Origin: JBBROS01 sp965213845
Lineage (GTDB): Bacteria; Pseudomonadota; Alphaproteobacteria; Acetobacterales; Acetobacteraceae
Length of the DNA: 64,000 nt
Direction of reading: 5' to 3'
Assembly: GCA_965213845.1 (NCBI GenBank)
Contig: CBDCAI010000005.1
Coordinates: forward strand, 186,001 to 250,000
Under the pieces are notes generated by a model, which saw nothing but the letters and a program-made list of their open reading frames with translations, did not search any database and was not told the DNA's origin. Made by a program: the position numbers and the translations under genes. Below are positions 16,741 to 26,393 of this stretch, in pieces; the first letter of the stretch is position 1; the number at the start of each line of letters is the position of its first letter.

Positions 16741-19173
16741 ATGACGACCAAGAAGCTCGACCTCGACGAGGGCAGCCAGCAGGACTACGCCGGGCCGTCC
16801 GGCGGCTACGGCTCGCTCCGCTCCGTCGCCGAGATCGTCATGCGCGAACGGGTCCCGGCCGCCGCGGCCGCCCTGCTGCTGCACCAGAATAAGCCGGGCG
16901 GCTTCATGTGCACCAGCTGCGCCTGGGCCAAGCCGGCCCAACCCCACCCCGCCGAGTTCTGCGAGAACGGCGCCAAGGCCACCGCGTGGGAGGTCACGAG
17001 CCGACGCACGGACCTCGCCTTCTTCCACAAGCACACCCTGTCCGACCTCGAGACCTGGCGCGACTACGACCTGGAGGAGGCCGGCCGCCTCACCCACCCC
17101 CTCCGCTGGGATGCCGAGACCGACCGCTACGTCCCCGTCCCCTGGCGCGCCGCCATGGAGGAGATCGGCCGCGAGCTGCGCGCCATCGACCCGCACGACG
17201 CCGTCTTCTACGCCAGCGGCCGCGCCTCGCTCGAAACCAGCTACATGTACCAGCTGTTCGCCCGCATGTACGGCAGCAACCACCTGCCCGACAGCTCCAA
17301 CATGTGCCACGAAAGCTCCTCCGTGGCGCTGCCCGAGAGCATCGGCGCCGCCATCGGCACCGCCCTGCTGTCCGACTTCGACGACTGCGACTGCATCTTC
17401 TACATCGCCCAGAACGTCGGCACCTCCGCCCCCCGCATGCTCCATCAGCTGCAGGAGGCAGTGAAGCGCGGCGTGAAGATCATCACCATCAACCCGCTCC
17501 GCGAACGCGGCCTGGAGCGCTTCACCAACCCGCAATCCCCGAGCGAAATGCTGACCCGCAGCGAGACCCGCATCACCTCGCAATACATGCAGGTCAAGAA
17601 CGGCGGCGACATCGCCGCCCTGTTCGGCATCTGCAAGGCGCTGATCGAGCTCGACGACGCCGCATCCGGGCACTCGAAGGTCGCGGGCGCCGACGCCACC
17701 CCCCGCGACAACACCGCGGCCGCCAGGGCCTTCGCCGCCTCCATCGAGGCGGCCGACACCAAGACCGTCCTCGACCACGAGTTCATCGCCGAGCACACCG
17801 CCGGGTTCGAGGAATTCGCCGCCACCACCCGCGCCCATGGTTGGGCGGAGCTCGAAGCCGTCTCCGGCCTGACCCGCGCCGAGATGACCGAGGCGGCCAC
17901 CACCTACGCCCGCTCCAAGGCGACGCTCGGCATCTACGGCATGGGCCTGACCCAGCAGCTGATGGGCGTCCAGAACGTCCACATGGTCATGAACCTGCTG
18001 CTGCTCCGCGGCATGGTCGGCAAGCCCGGCGCCGGCGTCTGCGCCGTCCGCGGCCACTCCAACGTCCAGGGCCAGCGCACGGTCGGCATCACCGAAAAAC
18101 CATCCCTCGTCCCGCTCGACAAGCTGCAGCAGCTCTATGGCTTCACCCCGCCGACCTGGGAGGGTCACAGCACCGTCGATGCGTGCAAGGGCATCCTCGA
18201 GGGCCAGGTCCGCGCCTTCATCGGCCTGGGCGGCAACTTCATCCGCGCCGTCCCCGACACGCTCGCCATGGAACAGGCCTGGCGCAAGCTCCGCCTCACC
18301 GTGCAGATCGCCACCAAGCTCAACCGCAACCACGTCATCCATGGCCAGGTCGCCTACCTCCTGCCCTGCCTCGGCCGGCTCGAGATCGACCGCCAGGCCG
18401 GCGGCGAGCAGGCCGTCTCAGTCGAGAGCTCCGTCGCCCACTTCCACGGCTCCCGCGGCAGGGCCGAGCCCGCCAGCACCGAGCTGCGGTCCGAACCCTG
18501 GATCGTCGCCGCCCTGGCCAAGGCCACGCTCGACCCCAACCCCCGCCTGGACTGGGACGCCTGGGTCGCCGACTACGCCCGCATCCGCGACGCGATCGAG
18601 GCGACCTACCCCGCCACCTTCAGCCGCTTCAACGAGCGCCTGTTCACTCCGGGCGGCATCATGCGCCCGCTGCCCGCCCGCGAGCGGAAATGGGTCACGA
18701 AGTCCGGCAAGGCCAACTTCCTGACCCCCGGCAAACTCTTCGCCGGCACCCGCCCGGACGACACCACCGACACGCTGCAGCTCATGACGCTGCGCTCGAA
18801 TGACCAGTTCAACACCACCATCTATGGCTACACCGACCGCTTCCGCGGCGTCTCCGGCACCCGCCACGTCATCTTCATGAACACCGCCGACATGGCCCGG
18901 ATGCACCTGGTCGAGGGCCAGGCCGTCGACCTCACCACCGCCATCGACGAAGCCAACCCCCGGACCGTCCAGGGGCTGCAGGTCATCCCCTACGACATCC
19001 CCGAGGGCTGCGCCGGCGCATACTTCCCCGAGTGCAACCCACTGATCCCGCTCTCCCACCACGACCCGCAATCGAAGGTGCCCGGCTACAAGGCACTGCC
19101 GGTCCGCGTTGCCCCGTCGGCTGCCCCCGGCACGCCCCACCCGTCGCATGACGGCCTGCAGGGGAAGGCGTGA
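16741..19173 (+). CDS. FdhF/YdeP-type molybdopterin oxidoreductase
   Basis: An 810-residue protein of the formate dehydrogenase H/YdeP group. The N-terminal metal-site region has CTSCAWAKP and FCENG, the YdeP pattern. Molybdopterin-guanine-dinucleotide-binding blocks follow (FYASGRASLETSY, SSNMCHESSS, ITINPLRERGLERF, GMGLTQQLMGVQNV, RGHSNVQGQRTVGI). The C-terminal Molydop_binding domain has LMTLRSNDQFNTTIYGY. The physiological substrate is unsure: formate is suggested only by the fdhD gene coupled downstream (TGATG). ATG at 16741 has gagg upstream; an upstream TTG adds five residues. Confidence 0.9.
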   Translation: MTTKKLDLDEGSQQDYAGPSGGYGSLRSVAEIVMRERVPAAAAALLLHQNKPGGFMCTSCAWAKPAQPHPAEFCENGAKATAWEVTSRRTDLAFFHKHTLSDLETWRDYDLEEAGRLTHPLRWDAETDRYVPVPWRAAMEEIGRELRAIDPHDAVFYASGRASLETSYMYQLFARMYGSNHLPDSSNMCHESSSVALPESIGAAIGTALLSDFDDCDCIFYIAQNVGTSAPRMLHQLQEAVKRGVKIITINPLRERGLERFTNPQSPSEMLTRSETRITSQYMQVKNGGDIAALFGICKALIELDDAASGHSKVAGADATPRDNTAAARAFAASIEAADTKTVLDHEFIAEHTAGFEEFAATTRAHGWAELEAVSGLTRAEMTEAATTYARSKATLGIYGMGLTQQLMGVQNVHMVMNLLLLRGMVGKPGAGVCAVRGHSNVQGQRTVGITEKPSLVPLDKLQQLYGFTPPTWEGHSTVDACKGILEGQVRAFIGLGGNFIRAVPDTLAMEQAWRKLRLTVQIATKLNRNHVIHGQVAYLLPCLGRLEIDRQAGGEQAVSVESSVAHFHGSRGRAEPASTELRSEPWIVAALAKATLDPNPRLDWDAWVADYARIRDAIEATYPATFSRFNERLFTPGGIMRPLPARERKWVTKSGKANFLTPGKLFAGTRPDDTTDTLQLMTLRSNDQFNTTIYGYTDRFRGVSGTRHVIFMNTADMARMHLVEGQAVDLTTAIDEANPRTVQGLQVIPYDIPEGCAGAYFPECNPLIPLSHHDPQSKVPGYKALPVRVAPSAAPGTPHPSHDGLQGKA

Positions 19174-20003
19174 TGACCCCCTTGCCCTTGCAGTCGAGCC
19201 GTCTCGCCCCCCGCCTCGCCTGGCGCAGCGGCGCGCCGGCGCCCGGCCAGCGCATGGTCGCCGAGGAGGCGCCCGTCGCCCTCGGTTACAACGGCGCAAC
19301 CCACGCCGTGATGCTCGCGACTCCCGCCGACCTCGAGGACTTCGCCATCGGCTTCAGCCTCACCGAAGGCATCGTCGCCAGCCCGGCCGAGATCGAGGAG
19401 ATCGTCGTCGTCCCGCACACGGACGGCGTGGTCCTGCGCATCTGGCTCACCGGCGACCGCCACGACCGCCTGCTCCTGCGACAGCGCCGCATGGCGGGCC
19501 CGGCCGGCTGCGGCCTGTGCGGCATCGAGTCCCTCGCCGAAGCGGCACGGCAGGTCCCGCCCGTCGCCGCCACGACCCGGTTCCGCCCCGCCGACATCGA
19601 GGACGCGGTCGCCGGCCTCCGCCGCCACCAGCCCCTGGGCGAGGCCACGCGCGCCGTCCATGCGGCGGGGTTCTGGACCCCCTACGACGGCATGGTCGCG
19701 GTGCGCGAGGACGTGGGCCGCCACAACGCGCTCGACAAGCTGGCCGGCGCCCTGGCCCGCCGCAGCCGGACCGCGACCGACGGCATCCTGGCCATCACCA
19801 GCCGGGTCTCCGTCGAGCTGGTGCAGAAGGCCGCCCGCATCGGCGCCGGCGTCCTGGTTGCGGTCTCGGCCCCCACATCCCTGGCCATCCGCACGGCCGA
19901 GGCAGCCGGGATCACGCTGGTCGCCGTCGCCCGCGACGACGGGTTCGAGCTGTTCACCCACCCCGACCGCCTCGAAGCCCCCGCCCTGCTCGCTCTCGCC
20001 TGA
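19173..20003 (+). CDS. fdhD: Formate dehydrogenase accessory sulfurtransferase FdhD
   Basis: Transfers sulfur to the molybdenum cofactor of formate dehydrogenases. 276 residues with the key Cys pair in PAGCGLCGIE, and the conserved segments DLEDFAIGFSLTEGI, VREDVGRHNALDKL and ITSRVSVELVQKAARIGA. The ATG overlaps the oxidoreductase stop (TGATG); a GTG lies three bases earlier. The pairing argues that the enzyme upstream needs a sulfurated molybdenum cofactor. Confidence 0.94.
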   Translation: MTPLPLQSSRLAPRLAWRSGAPAPGQRMVAEEAPVALGYNGATHAVMLATPADLEDFAIGFSLTEGIVASPAEIEEIVVVPHTDGVVLRIWLTGDRHDRLLLRQRRMAGPAGCGLCGIESLAEAARQVPPVAATTRFRPADIEDAVAGLRRHQPLGEATRAVHAAGFWTPYDGMVAVREDVGRHNALDKLAGALARRSRTATDGILAITSRVSVELVQKAARIGAGVLVAVSAPTSLAIRTAEAAGITLVAVARDDGFELFTHPDRLEAPALLALA

Positions 20004-20028
20004 CTCCACCCGGCCTGACCCGGCCCGC

Positions 20029-20235
20029 TCAGAGGAACGCGCCGAACACCTCGCAAAGCGCCACGATCGCCAGCACCGCCACGGTCACCTGGCCGGCCGA
20101 CAAGCCCCATTCGCGCTCGGGCAGGCCAGGCCCACCCCGGTGGTCCGGCCCCAGCTCGAAGGACGCCCGCGCCGCCTCGTCCCGGCCGGACGCCCCAGGC
20201 TGAAAGCCGAAACCCGCTCCGAAGCTACCGTCCAT
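20029..20235 (-). CDS. Small C-tail-anchored membrane protein, unknown
   Basis: 68 residues. A Gly/polar N-terminal half is followed by one hydrophobic helix at the very C-terminus (VTVAVLAIVALCEVFGAFL). I recognise no family. ATG overlaps the peroxiredoxin stop codon, so it could be the last gene of the cysJ-cysI-peroxiredoxin series. A real gene is likely but not proven; the frame could be chance at this G+C. Confidence 0.45.
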   Translation of the reverse strand: MDGSFGAGFGFQPGASGRDEAARASFELGPDHRGGPGLPEREWGLSAGQVTVAVLAIVALCEVFGAFL

Positions 20236-20863
20236 CGCCCACCTCCACATACCGCAGGTAAGGCGTCTGCGCGTCCCATCCCTGCGGGAACCGCGCCTTC
20301 GCGTCCTCGTCCGACACCGACGCCATGATGATCGCCCGCTCGCCCGGCTGCCAGTTCACCGGGGTCGCCACCTTGTGCTTGTCCGTCAGCTGCAGGCTGT
20401 CGATCACCCGCAGGATCTCCTGGAAGTTCCGCCCGGCGCTGGGCGGGTAGACCATCATCAGCCGCACCTTCTTTGCCGGGTCGATCACGAACACCGTCCG
20501 CACCGTGACGCTCGGGTCCGCCTCCGGGTGGACCATCCCGTACAACGTGCTCACCGAGCGGTCCCCGTCGGCGATCATCGGGAAGTTCGTTGCCTGGCCC
20601 TGTGTGCGCAGGATGTCCGCGTCCCACGCCGCATGGTTCGCCGTGGTGTCCACGCTCAGCCCGATGATCTTCACCCCACGCCGGTCGAACTCGGGCTTCA
20701 GCCGCGCCGCCTCGCCCAGCTCCGTCGTGCAGACCGGCGTGAAGTCCTTCGGATGGCTGAACAGCACGCCCCAGCTGTCCCCCAGCCATGCATGGAACCG
20801 GATCCGGCCCTGGCTGCTGTCCTGCTCGAAGTCCGGCGCGATCTGCCCGAGTTGGATGCTCAT
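20225..20863 (-). CDS. 1-Cys peroxiredoxin (Prx6 type)
   Basis: Reduces hydrogen peroxide and organic peroxides in the cytosol. The 212-residue protein has the peroxidatic Cys in DFTPVCTTE (near 45) and the Prx6-type C-terminal half (TVRTVFVIDPAKKVRLMMVY, PVNWQPGERAIIMASV, RYVEVGD). There is no obvious resolving Cys. Its ATG overlaps the cysI stop (ATGA), a coupling that links peroxide defence to sulfite reduction. Confidence 0.93.
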   Translation of the reverse strand: MSIQLGQIAPDFEQDSSQGRIRFHAWLGDSWGVLFSHPKDFTPVCTTELGEAARLKPEFDRRGVKIIGLSVDTTANHAAWDADILRTQGQATNFPMIADGDRSVSTLYGMVHPEADPSVTVRTVFVIDPAKKVRLMMVYPPSAGRNFQEILRVIDSLQLTDKHKVATPVNWQPGERAIIMASVSDEDAKARFPQGWDAQTPYLRYVEVGDGR

Positions 20864-22575
20864 GCTGCTGCTCCCGCCGGCGCGAACGCCGGGCCTAAGT
20901 CGTCATGGAACCGGTTGCCCGCCGTCGTCGCCTGCACATGCCCGGCGCGGATGACGAAATCCCCGAACCGCTCCCCCTCATGGCGCGCGGCGGCATACTC
21001 GTGCAGCAATGGCGCAAGACTCGCAACGATCCCCGCTCGGTCCAGGTCCGCCCGATACAGCTTGTTCAGCCGCGTGCCGTCCGCCGCCGCGCCGAGATAC
21101 AGGTGATACCGGCCCGGGCCCCGCCCCACCAGGCCGATCTCCGCCAGATACGGCCGCGCGCAGCCGTTCGGGCAGCCGGTCATGCGCAGCACGATCCCGT
21201 CATCCGCCAGCCCGGCCGCCGCCATCACCGCCTCGATGTCCGTCAGCAGGTCCGGCAGGAACCGCTCGCTCTCCGCCAAGGCCAGGCCGCAGGTCGGAAG
21301 CGCGACGCAGGCCATCGACCCCTCACGCAGGGCAGAGTGCCGCGTGTCCAGCCCATGCTCCGCCAGCAACGCCCCGATTGCCGCGGCGTCCCCGACCCCG
21401 GCCAGAACCAGGTTCTGGTTCGCCGTCAGGATGAAGTGCCCGCTATGCACCCGCGCGATCGCCGCCAGCCCGCTCAGCAGCCGCCGCGGCCCGACATCCG
21501 CGACCCGCCCGTTCTCCACGAACAGCCCGAACTGCGCCGTCCCGTCCGCAGCGTCGTGCCAGCCCAGCCGGTCGCCCGTCCCCGTGAACGCGAAGACCCG
21601 GCCCGGCGCCAAGGCATGGCCCAGCCGCGTCTCCACCTCCGCCCGGAACGCCGCGAGCCCCAGGCGTTCGATCGTGTACTTCAGCCGGGCGTTCTTCCGC
21701 ACCGCCCGGTTGCCCAGGTCCCGCTGCGCCGCAAGCACCGCCGCCGCCACGGCCACGCACTCGTCCGGCAGGCAGAACCCCAGCACATCCGCCGTCCGCG
21801 GGAAGGTGTCGGTCTCGCCATGGGTCATCCCCATCCCGCCGCCCACCGTCACCGTATACCCCTCCACCACCCCGTCCCGCATGTGCGAGACGAACCCCAG
21901 ATCGTGCGCCAGCAGGTCCACGTCGTTCTGCGGCGGCACCGCGATGGCGATCTTGAACTTTCGCGGCAGATAGGTCGGCCCATACAACGGCTCCGGCTCC
22001 GGCTCCGCCCCCGCCACCTTCTCCTCGCCCAGCCAGATCTCGTGCCACGCCCGCGATCGCGGCAGCAGCCCGTCGCTCAACGCCCGCGCCAGCGCCAAGG
22101 CCGCCGCATGCGCCGGTCCCTCATGCGGGTTCACGGTGCAGATCACGTTGCGGTTCACGTCGCCGCACGCAGCGATCGTGTCCAGCAGCGCCCGGTCCAT
22201 CGCCGCGATCGCCCCGCGCAGATTGCCCTTCAAAATGCCATGGAACTGCACCGTCTCCCGCGTGGTCAGCCGGATCGTGCCACTGCCCCGCTCCCGCGCG
22301 ATCGCGTCCAGCGCCAGCCACTGCGCCGGCGTCACCTGGCCGCCCGGGATGCGCAGCCGCGCCATGAAGCTGTAGGCCGGCTCCATCCGAGTCCGCCCCC
22401 GCTCGGCCCGCAGGTCCCGGTCATCCTGCTGGTAGATGCCGTGGAACTTCGTCAGCTGCGTGTCGTCGTCGTCCAGCGCGCCCGTCTGCGGCACGGCCAA
22501 CCCCGCGGCGATACCGCCCCGCAGCGCCCGGCTGCGCGCCTTGATCGTCTCGTTCTTCGAAAACCCATCCGGCAT
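20860..22575 (-). CDS. cysI: Sulfite reductase (NADPH) haemoprotein subunit
   Basis: Six-electron reduction of sulfite to sulfide on a coupled sirohaem-[4Fe-4S] centre. 571 residues; cluster ligands Cys423 and Cys429 (CVALPTC) and Cys468 and Cys472 (TGCPNGC). Also typical are TRETVQFHGILKGNLRGAI, GDVNRNVICT and LPRKFKIAIA. ATG at 22575 overlaps the cysJ stop (TGATG), giving the standard cysJI order; the open frame reaches 22869 only as a shadow. Confidence 0.96.
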   Translation of the reverse strand: MPDGFSKNETIKARSRALRGGIAAGLAVPQTGALDDDDTQLTKFHGIYQQDDRDLRAERGRTRMEPAYSFMARLRIPGGQVTPAQWLALDAIARERGSGTIRLTTRETVQFHGILKGNLRGAIAAMDRALLDTIAACGDVNRNVICTVNPHEGPAHAAALALARALSDGLLPRSRAWHEIWLGEEKVAGAEPEPEPLYGPTYLPRKFKIAIAVPPQNDVDLLAHDLGFVSHMRDGVVEGYTVTVGGGMGMTHGETDTFPRTADVLGFCLPDECVAVAAAVLAAQRDLGNRAVRKNARLKYTIERLGLAAFRAEVETRLGHALAPGRVFAFTGTGDRLGWHDAADGTAQFGLFVENGRVADVGPRRLLSGLAAIARVHSGHFILTANQNLVLAGVGDAAAIGALLAEHGLDTRHSALREGSMACVALPTCGLALAESERFLPDLLTDIEAVMAAAGLADDGIVLRMTGCPNGCARPYLAEIGLVGRGPGRYHLYLGAAADGTRLNKLYRADLDRAGIVASLAPLLHEYAAARHEGERFGDFVIRAGHVQATTAGNRFHDDLGPAFAPAGAAA

Positions 22576-24332
22576 CAGTACACATCCCGCAAATAGCGCC
22601 CGGCCGAGGCCAGGGCCGCCAGCTCCCCGCCCGCCCGCTCCATCGAAAGCCCCGCACCCTGCGCGATGATCGTCCGCAGCGCCGCGTCGACATCCCCAGC
22701 CATCCCCCGATCGCCGCACACATAGATGCGCGCCCCATCCTGCAGCCAGGCATGCAGCGCCGCCGCCTCGGCCAGCATCCGATGCTGCACATAGGCCTTC
22801 GCGGCCTGGTCGCGGGAGAACGCCACGTCCAGCCGGCCCAGCACGCCGCGCTTCAGGTAATCCTGCCATTCCAGCTGATACAGGAAGTCGTGCGTGTAAT
22901 GCCGGTCCCCGAAGAACAGCCAGCTCCGGCCCTGCACGCCCGCCGCGTCCCGCTCCTGCATGAAGGCCCGGAACGGCGCCACGCCCGTGCCCGGCCCCAC
23001 CATGATCAGCGGCACCGAAGCATCCGCCGGCAACCGGAAATGCGGGTTCGCCTTCACATACACCGGCACCCTGTCGCCCACCCGGCGGCGATCCGCGATC
23101 CAGCCCGAGGCCACGCCCGTCCGGTTCCGCCCCTGCGCGGCATAGCGCACCGCCCCCACCAGCAGATGCGCCTCGTCGGGCATCGCGCGCTGGCTGGACG
23201 CGACGGAATAGAGCCGCGGCGGCAGCGGCCGCAACGCCCCCAGCAACGCCTCGGCGTCCAGCCGCAACGGATAGTCATCCAACAGGTCGATCAGCTGCCG
23301 CCCCGGCAGATACGCCGCCAGCGCATCCCCATCCGACGCCAGGGCCGACAGGCGCGACCCCCCAGCCGCCGCCGCCAACGTCCGCACCAGGTGGGCCGAC
23401 AACGTCGTGATCTCATGCCGCCGGGTCAGCGCCACGCGCACCCCGTCGTCATGCCCGAGCCCCACCGCGCCCAAGACCTGGTCCACCAGAGCCGGGTCGT
23501 TCTCGGGCACCACCCCGATCGCGTCGCCCGGCACGGTGCTGATCCCCGACCCCGCAAGGTCCAGCTCCACATGGAAGGTCTGCTTGTCCGACCGGCTCGA
23601 GTTCAGGTTCGTGTGCACCAGAACCTCTGCCAGGAACGGGTTCGCCTTGCCCGGCACAGCCGACGGCGGCTGCCCGAAGGCGACATGGATGACGCTGCCC
23701 GCCGGCTCCGCCTCCGTGGCCGGGCCGCGCAGCAGCGGCAACGTCGTCCCCAGCCACGCTGCGGCCGGCGCCTCATACTCCAGGTCGCATTCCAGCATCG
23801 GCACGACGCGCGTCGCCCCGAGCGCGGCCAGCCGCATGTCGATCGCCGCGCCCGTCGCGCAGAACTGCGCATAGGCCCGGTCCCCCAACGCCAGCACGGC
23901 ATAGCGCAGGTCCGGCAGCGCGGTCGCCACGTCGTGCATCAGCGCCTGCATGAACCCGGCCGCCCGCTGCGGCGCCTCGCCCTCGCCCCAGGTGCTGGCG
24001 ATCACCAGCAGGGTGCCGGCCGCCACCAGGTCCGCCAGCGTCGCCTCGGCCGCATCCAGCGTCCGCGCGGCGAACCCCAGCCGCCCGGCCTGCCGCTTCG
24101 CCTCCTGCGCCAGCGCCTCCGAGTTGCCCGACTCCGTCGCGAACAGGATGGTCAGCTTCGGCCGGCTCACGGGTGCCGCTGCACCTGGCATCTGGCCCGC
24201 CTCGACGCCCGCGAGGAAGCCCGACAACCAGGCGCGCTGCGGTGCCGATGCCGGGCCGATCACGCGGTTCAGCAGCGCGATGGCGTCGGGCGCGAAGGGC
24301 GCGTGGTCGGGCAGGCGGGTGGCCGCGGTCAT
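22575..24332 (-). CDS. cysJ: Sulfite reductase (NADPH) flavoprotein subunit
   Basis: Passes electrons from NADPH through FAD and FMN to CysI. 585 residues: a leader helix region (SAPQRAWLSGFLAGVEAGQ), a flavodoxin domain (TILFATESGNSEALAQEAKR, STWGEGEAPQ, LALGDRAYAQFC), a FAD-binding domain (RLYSVASS) and an NADPH-binding domain (MVGPGTGVAPFRAFMQER, FFGDRHYTHDFLYQ, ending in RDVY). The roughly 150-nt gap upstream, before the ABC gene, is AT-richer and should hold the promoter. Confidence 0.96.
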   Translation of the reverse strand: MTAATRLPDHAPFAPDAIALLNRVIGPASAPQRAWLSGFLAGVEAGQMPGAAAPVSRPKLTILFATESGNSEALAQEAKRQAGRLGFAARTLDAAEATLADLVAAGTLLVIASTWGEGEAPQRAAGFMQALMHDVATALPDLRYAVLALGDRAYAQFCATGAAIDMRLAALGATRVVPMLECDLEYEAPAAAWLGTTLPLLRGPATEAEPAGSVIHVAFGQPPSAVPGKANPFLAEVLVHTNLNSSRSDKQTFHVELDLAGSGISTVPGDAIGVVPENDPALVDQVLGAVGLGHDDGVRVALTRRHEITTLSAHLVRTLAAAAGGSRLSALASDGDALAAYLPGRQLIDLLDDYPLRLDAEALLGALRPLPPRLYSVASSQRAMPDEAHLLVGAVRYAAQGRNRTGVASGWIADRRRVGDRVPVYVKANPHFRLPADASVPLIMVGPGTGVAPFRAFMQERDAAGVQGRSWLFFGDRHYTHDFLYQLEWQDYLKRGVLGRLDVAFSRDQAAKAYVQHRMLAEAAALHAWLQDGARIYVCGDRGMAGDVDAALRTIIAQGAGLSMERAGGELAALASAGRYLRDVY

Positions 24333-24480
24333 TCGTCGTCCCAGACAGTCAGGACGTCAGATAGAATGTCTTTCTCTCAACCCGGCAAGATCGCGCCACA
24401 AAAAAGCTCAACCTTGCTCCTGAAAGCGCAATATCAGGAAACTTCATCTATCTGCGGGCAGTCCGACAGCAACCGGCCGC

Positions 24481-26367
24481 TCAGCGCGACACCGGCTCCG
24501 AAGGGTCCGGCGTCGCCCGGGGCCGCAGGCTGCGGCGCAGCAGCCCCGCCAGCTTGCGGCGCTGGCTCGCGGGCTCCTCCAGCGGATCGGGCCCCGTCGC
24601 CTGGCGCCGCAACGTCAGCTTGCGGGTGTGAAACGCCTCCAGCTCCGGACGATGCCCCACGCTGATCACCGTCGTGCCCGCAAGCTCCTCCTGGAACAGC
24701 GTCATCATCGACTCCTGGCTGTGCGTGTCCAGCGCCGCCGTCGCCTCGTCCATGATCACCAGCCCCGGCCGCTGCACCAGCAGCCGGGCGAACCCGATCC
24801 GCTGCTGCTCGCCCCCGGACAGATGCCGGTCCCACCGGTCCTCCTCGTCCAGCCGCGGCACCAGCCGATGCAGCCCGCACCGCTCCAGCGCGGTCACCAG
24901 CACCGGGTCGTCCACCGCCGCATGCACCGTCGGATACTGCAGCACCGACCGCAGCGTCCCGTTGGGGATGTACGTCCGCTGCGGCAGGAACGCGACCTGC
25001 ACGTCGGGCGGCAGCAGCACCCGGCCCGAGCCCCATGGCCACAGCCCCGCGATCGCCCGGATCAGCGTGCTTTTCCCCGTGCCGCTCTCGCCCGTCAGCA
25101 GCACGCGGTCGCCGGGCTCGATCACGGTGTCGGCCTCGTCGATCATCACCCGGCCGTTGTATTGCGCGACCGAAAGCCCCTCCAGCCGCACATTCGCATC
25201 GGGGCTCTCGCCCACCACGATCCGGTCGCCCGCATCCGTGCCGACCGAGGCGTCCAGCTCGCCGAACGCCGTCCAAAGCTGGGTCACCCGCCCCGCCGAG
25301 GCCAGCCACTCGGCAATCCGCGGATAGTTGTCGAACAGCCAGTTGAGCGCGACCTGCACCTGCACGAACGCCGCCGCCGTCTGCATCAGCCCGCCCAGCG
25401 TCAACGTGCCCGCCAGGTAGTTCGGCGCCTCCAGCAGCAGCGGGAAGATCGGCGCCACCGCCCAGTTGCTGCCCATCAACCAGGTCATCCGGCCCAGCTG
25501 GCGGATCTGCAGCAACCAGGCCGCCACCAGCGCCTGCAGCGTCCCCCGCAGCGCCCGCGTCTCGTCCGCCTCGCCGCCCAGCATCGCGATGCTCTCGGCG
25601 TTCTCCCGAACCCGGCCCAGCTCGATCCGCAGCCGGGCCTCGGCCGCGTTCTTGTACTCGATCCGCCGGATCAACGGCCGGCCGAACAGCACCATCGACC
25701 CCGACATGACCGCCGAGTACCCGATCGCCGCGAACACCATGAAACCGGGAATCGTCACCCCGAACAGCTCGGCCTTCCCGCCCACCGTCCACAGGACCCC
25801 CAGGAACACGATGGCGGTCAGCACCGCATTCATGATCCCGCCGCAGAAGTCGACCACCGGCTCCGTCGCCACCCGGGCGTCTTCGGCGATCCGGAACTCC
25901 GGCGCATCGAGGTCGGGCGCCACGATCATCAGCCGATAGAACCGCTGGTCGGCCAGCCAACGCGCCGCCAGCCGCTCGGTCAGCCATTGCCGCCAGTAGA
26001 CCTGCAGCCGCATCCGGCTGACCAGCTGGAACACCGCCACCGCCGACGACGCCACCGCCAGCACGGCGAACAGCCCGATCGCCGTGAGCACGACGTCGGA
26101 CTTCTTCTGCTCGAGCGCGTTGAAGAAATAGGCGTTCCAGCGGTTCACCCCGTACTGCACGGAGATGTTCGCGACCACGAGCAGGATGGCGAGGGTGGTG
26201 AGCGTCCACGCCACCCGCGCGGTCGGGCCGCGCCAGTACCCGCCGGCGAGCCGCCAGTAGATTCGGATCGTGCCGCGCGCGCGGGGGCGCTTGTCCGGGG
26301 GCAGCGCCCCGGCCCCTCCATCACCCGGGGCGCCGGCGCGCGCGGTCGCCGGACTCACCGGCTCCAA
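24481..26367 (-). CDS. SbmA/BacA-like ABC transporter (fused permease and ATPase)
   Basis: 628 residues. The permease half is of the ABC_membrane_2 (SbmA/BacA, YddA) type: VNRWNAYFFNALEQKKSDV and WRQWLTERLAARWL, with a soluble segment EFRIAEDARVATEPVVDF. The ATPase half has Walker A TGESGTGKST, the signature LSGGEQQRIGFARL, and Walker B LVIMDEATAALD. Family members move peptides or acyl substrates across the inner membrane; the substrate here is unknown. The frame begins with TTG at 26367 or GTG at 26358; no ATG fits. Confidence 0.9.
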   Translation of the reverse strand: MEPVSPATARAGAPGDGGAGALPPDKRPRARGTIRIYWRLAGGYWRGPTARVAWTLTTLAILLVVANISVQYGVNRWNAYFFNALEQKKSDVVLTAIGLFAVLAVASSAVAVFQLVSRMRLQVYWRQWLTERLAARWLADQRFYRLMIVAPDLDAPEFRIAEDARVATEPVVDFCGGIMNAVLTAIVFLGVLWTVGGKAELFGVTIPGFMVFAAIGYSAVMSGSMVLFGRPLIRRIEYKNAAEARLRIELGRVRENAESIAMLGGEADETRALRGTLQALVAAWLLQIRQLGRMTWLMGSNWAVAPIFPLLLEAPNYLAGTLTLGGLMQTAAAFVQVQVALNWLFDNYPRIAEWLASAGRVTQLWTAFGELDASVGTDAGDRIVVGESPDANVRLEGLSVAQYNGRVMIDEADTVIEPGDRVLLTGESGTGKSTLIRAIAGLWPWGSGRVLLPPDVQVAFLPQRTYIPNGTLRSVLQYPTVHAAVDDPVLVTALERCGLHRLVPRLDEEDRWDRHLSGGEQQRIGFARLLVQRPGLVIMDEATAALDTHSQESMMTLFQEELAGTTVISVGHRPELEAFHTRKLTLRRQATGPDPLEEPASQRRKLAGLLRRSLRPRATPDPSEPVSR

Positions 26368-26393
26368 CGGCCGGTCCAGGCCGCCAGCCCAGC

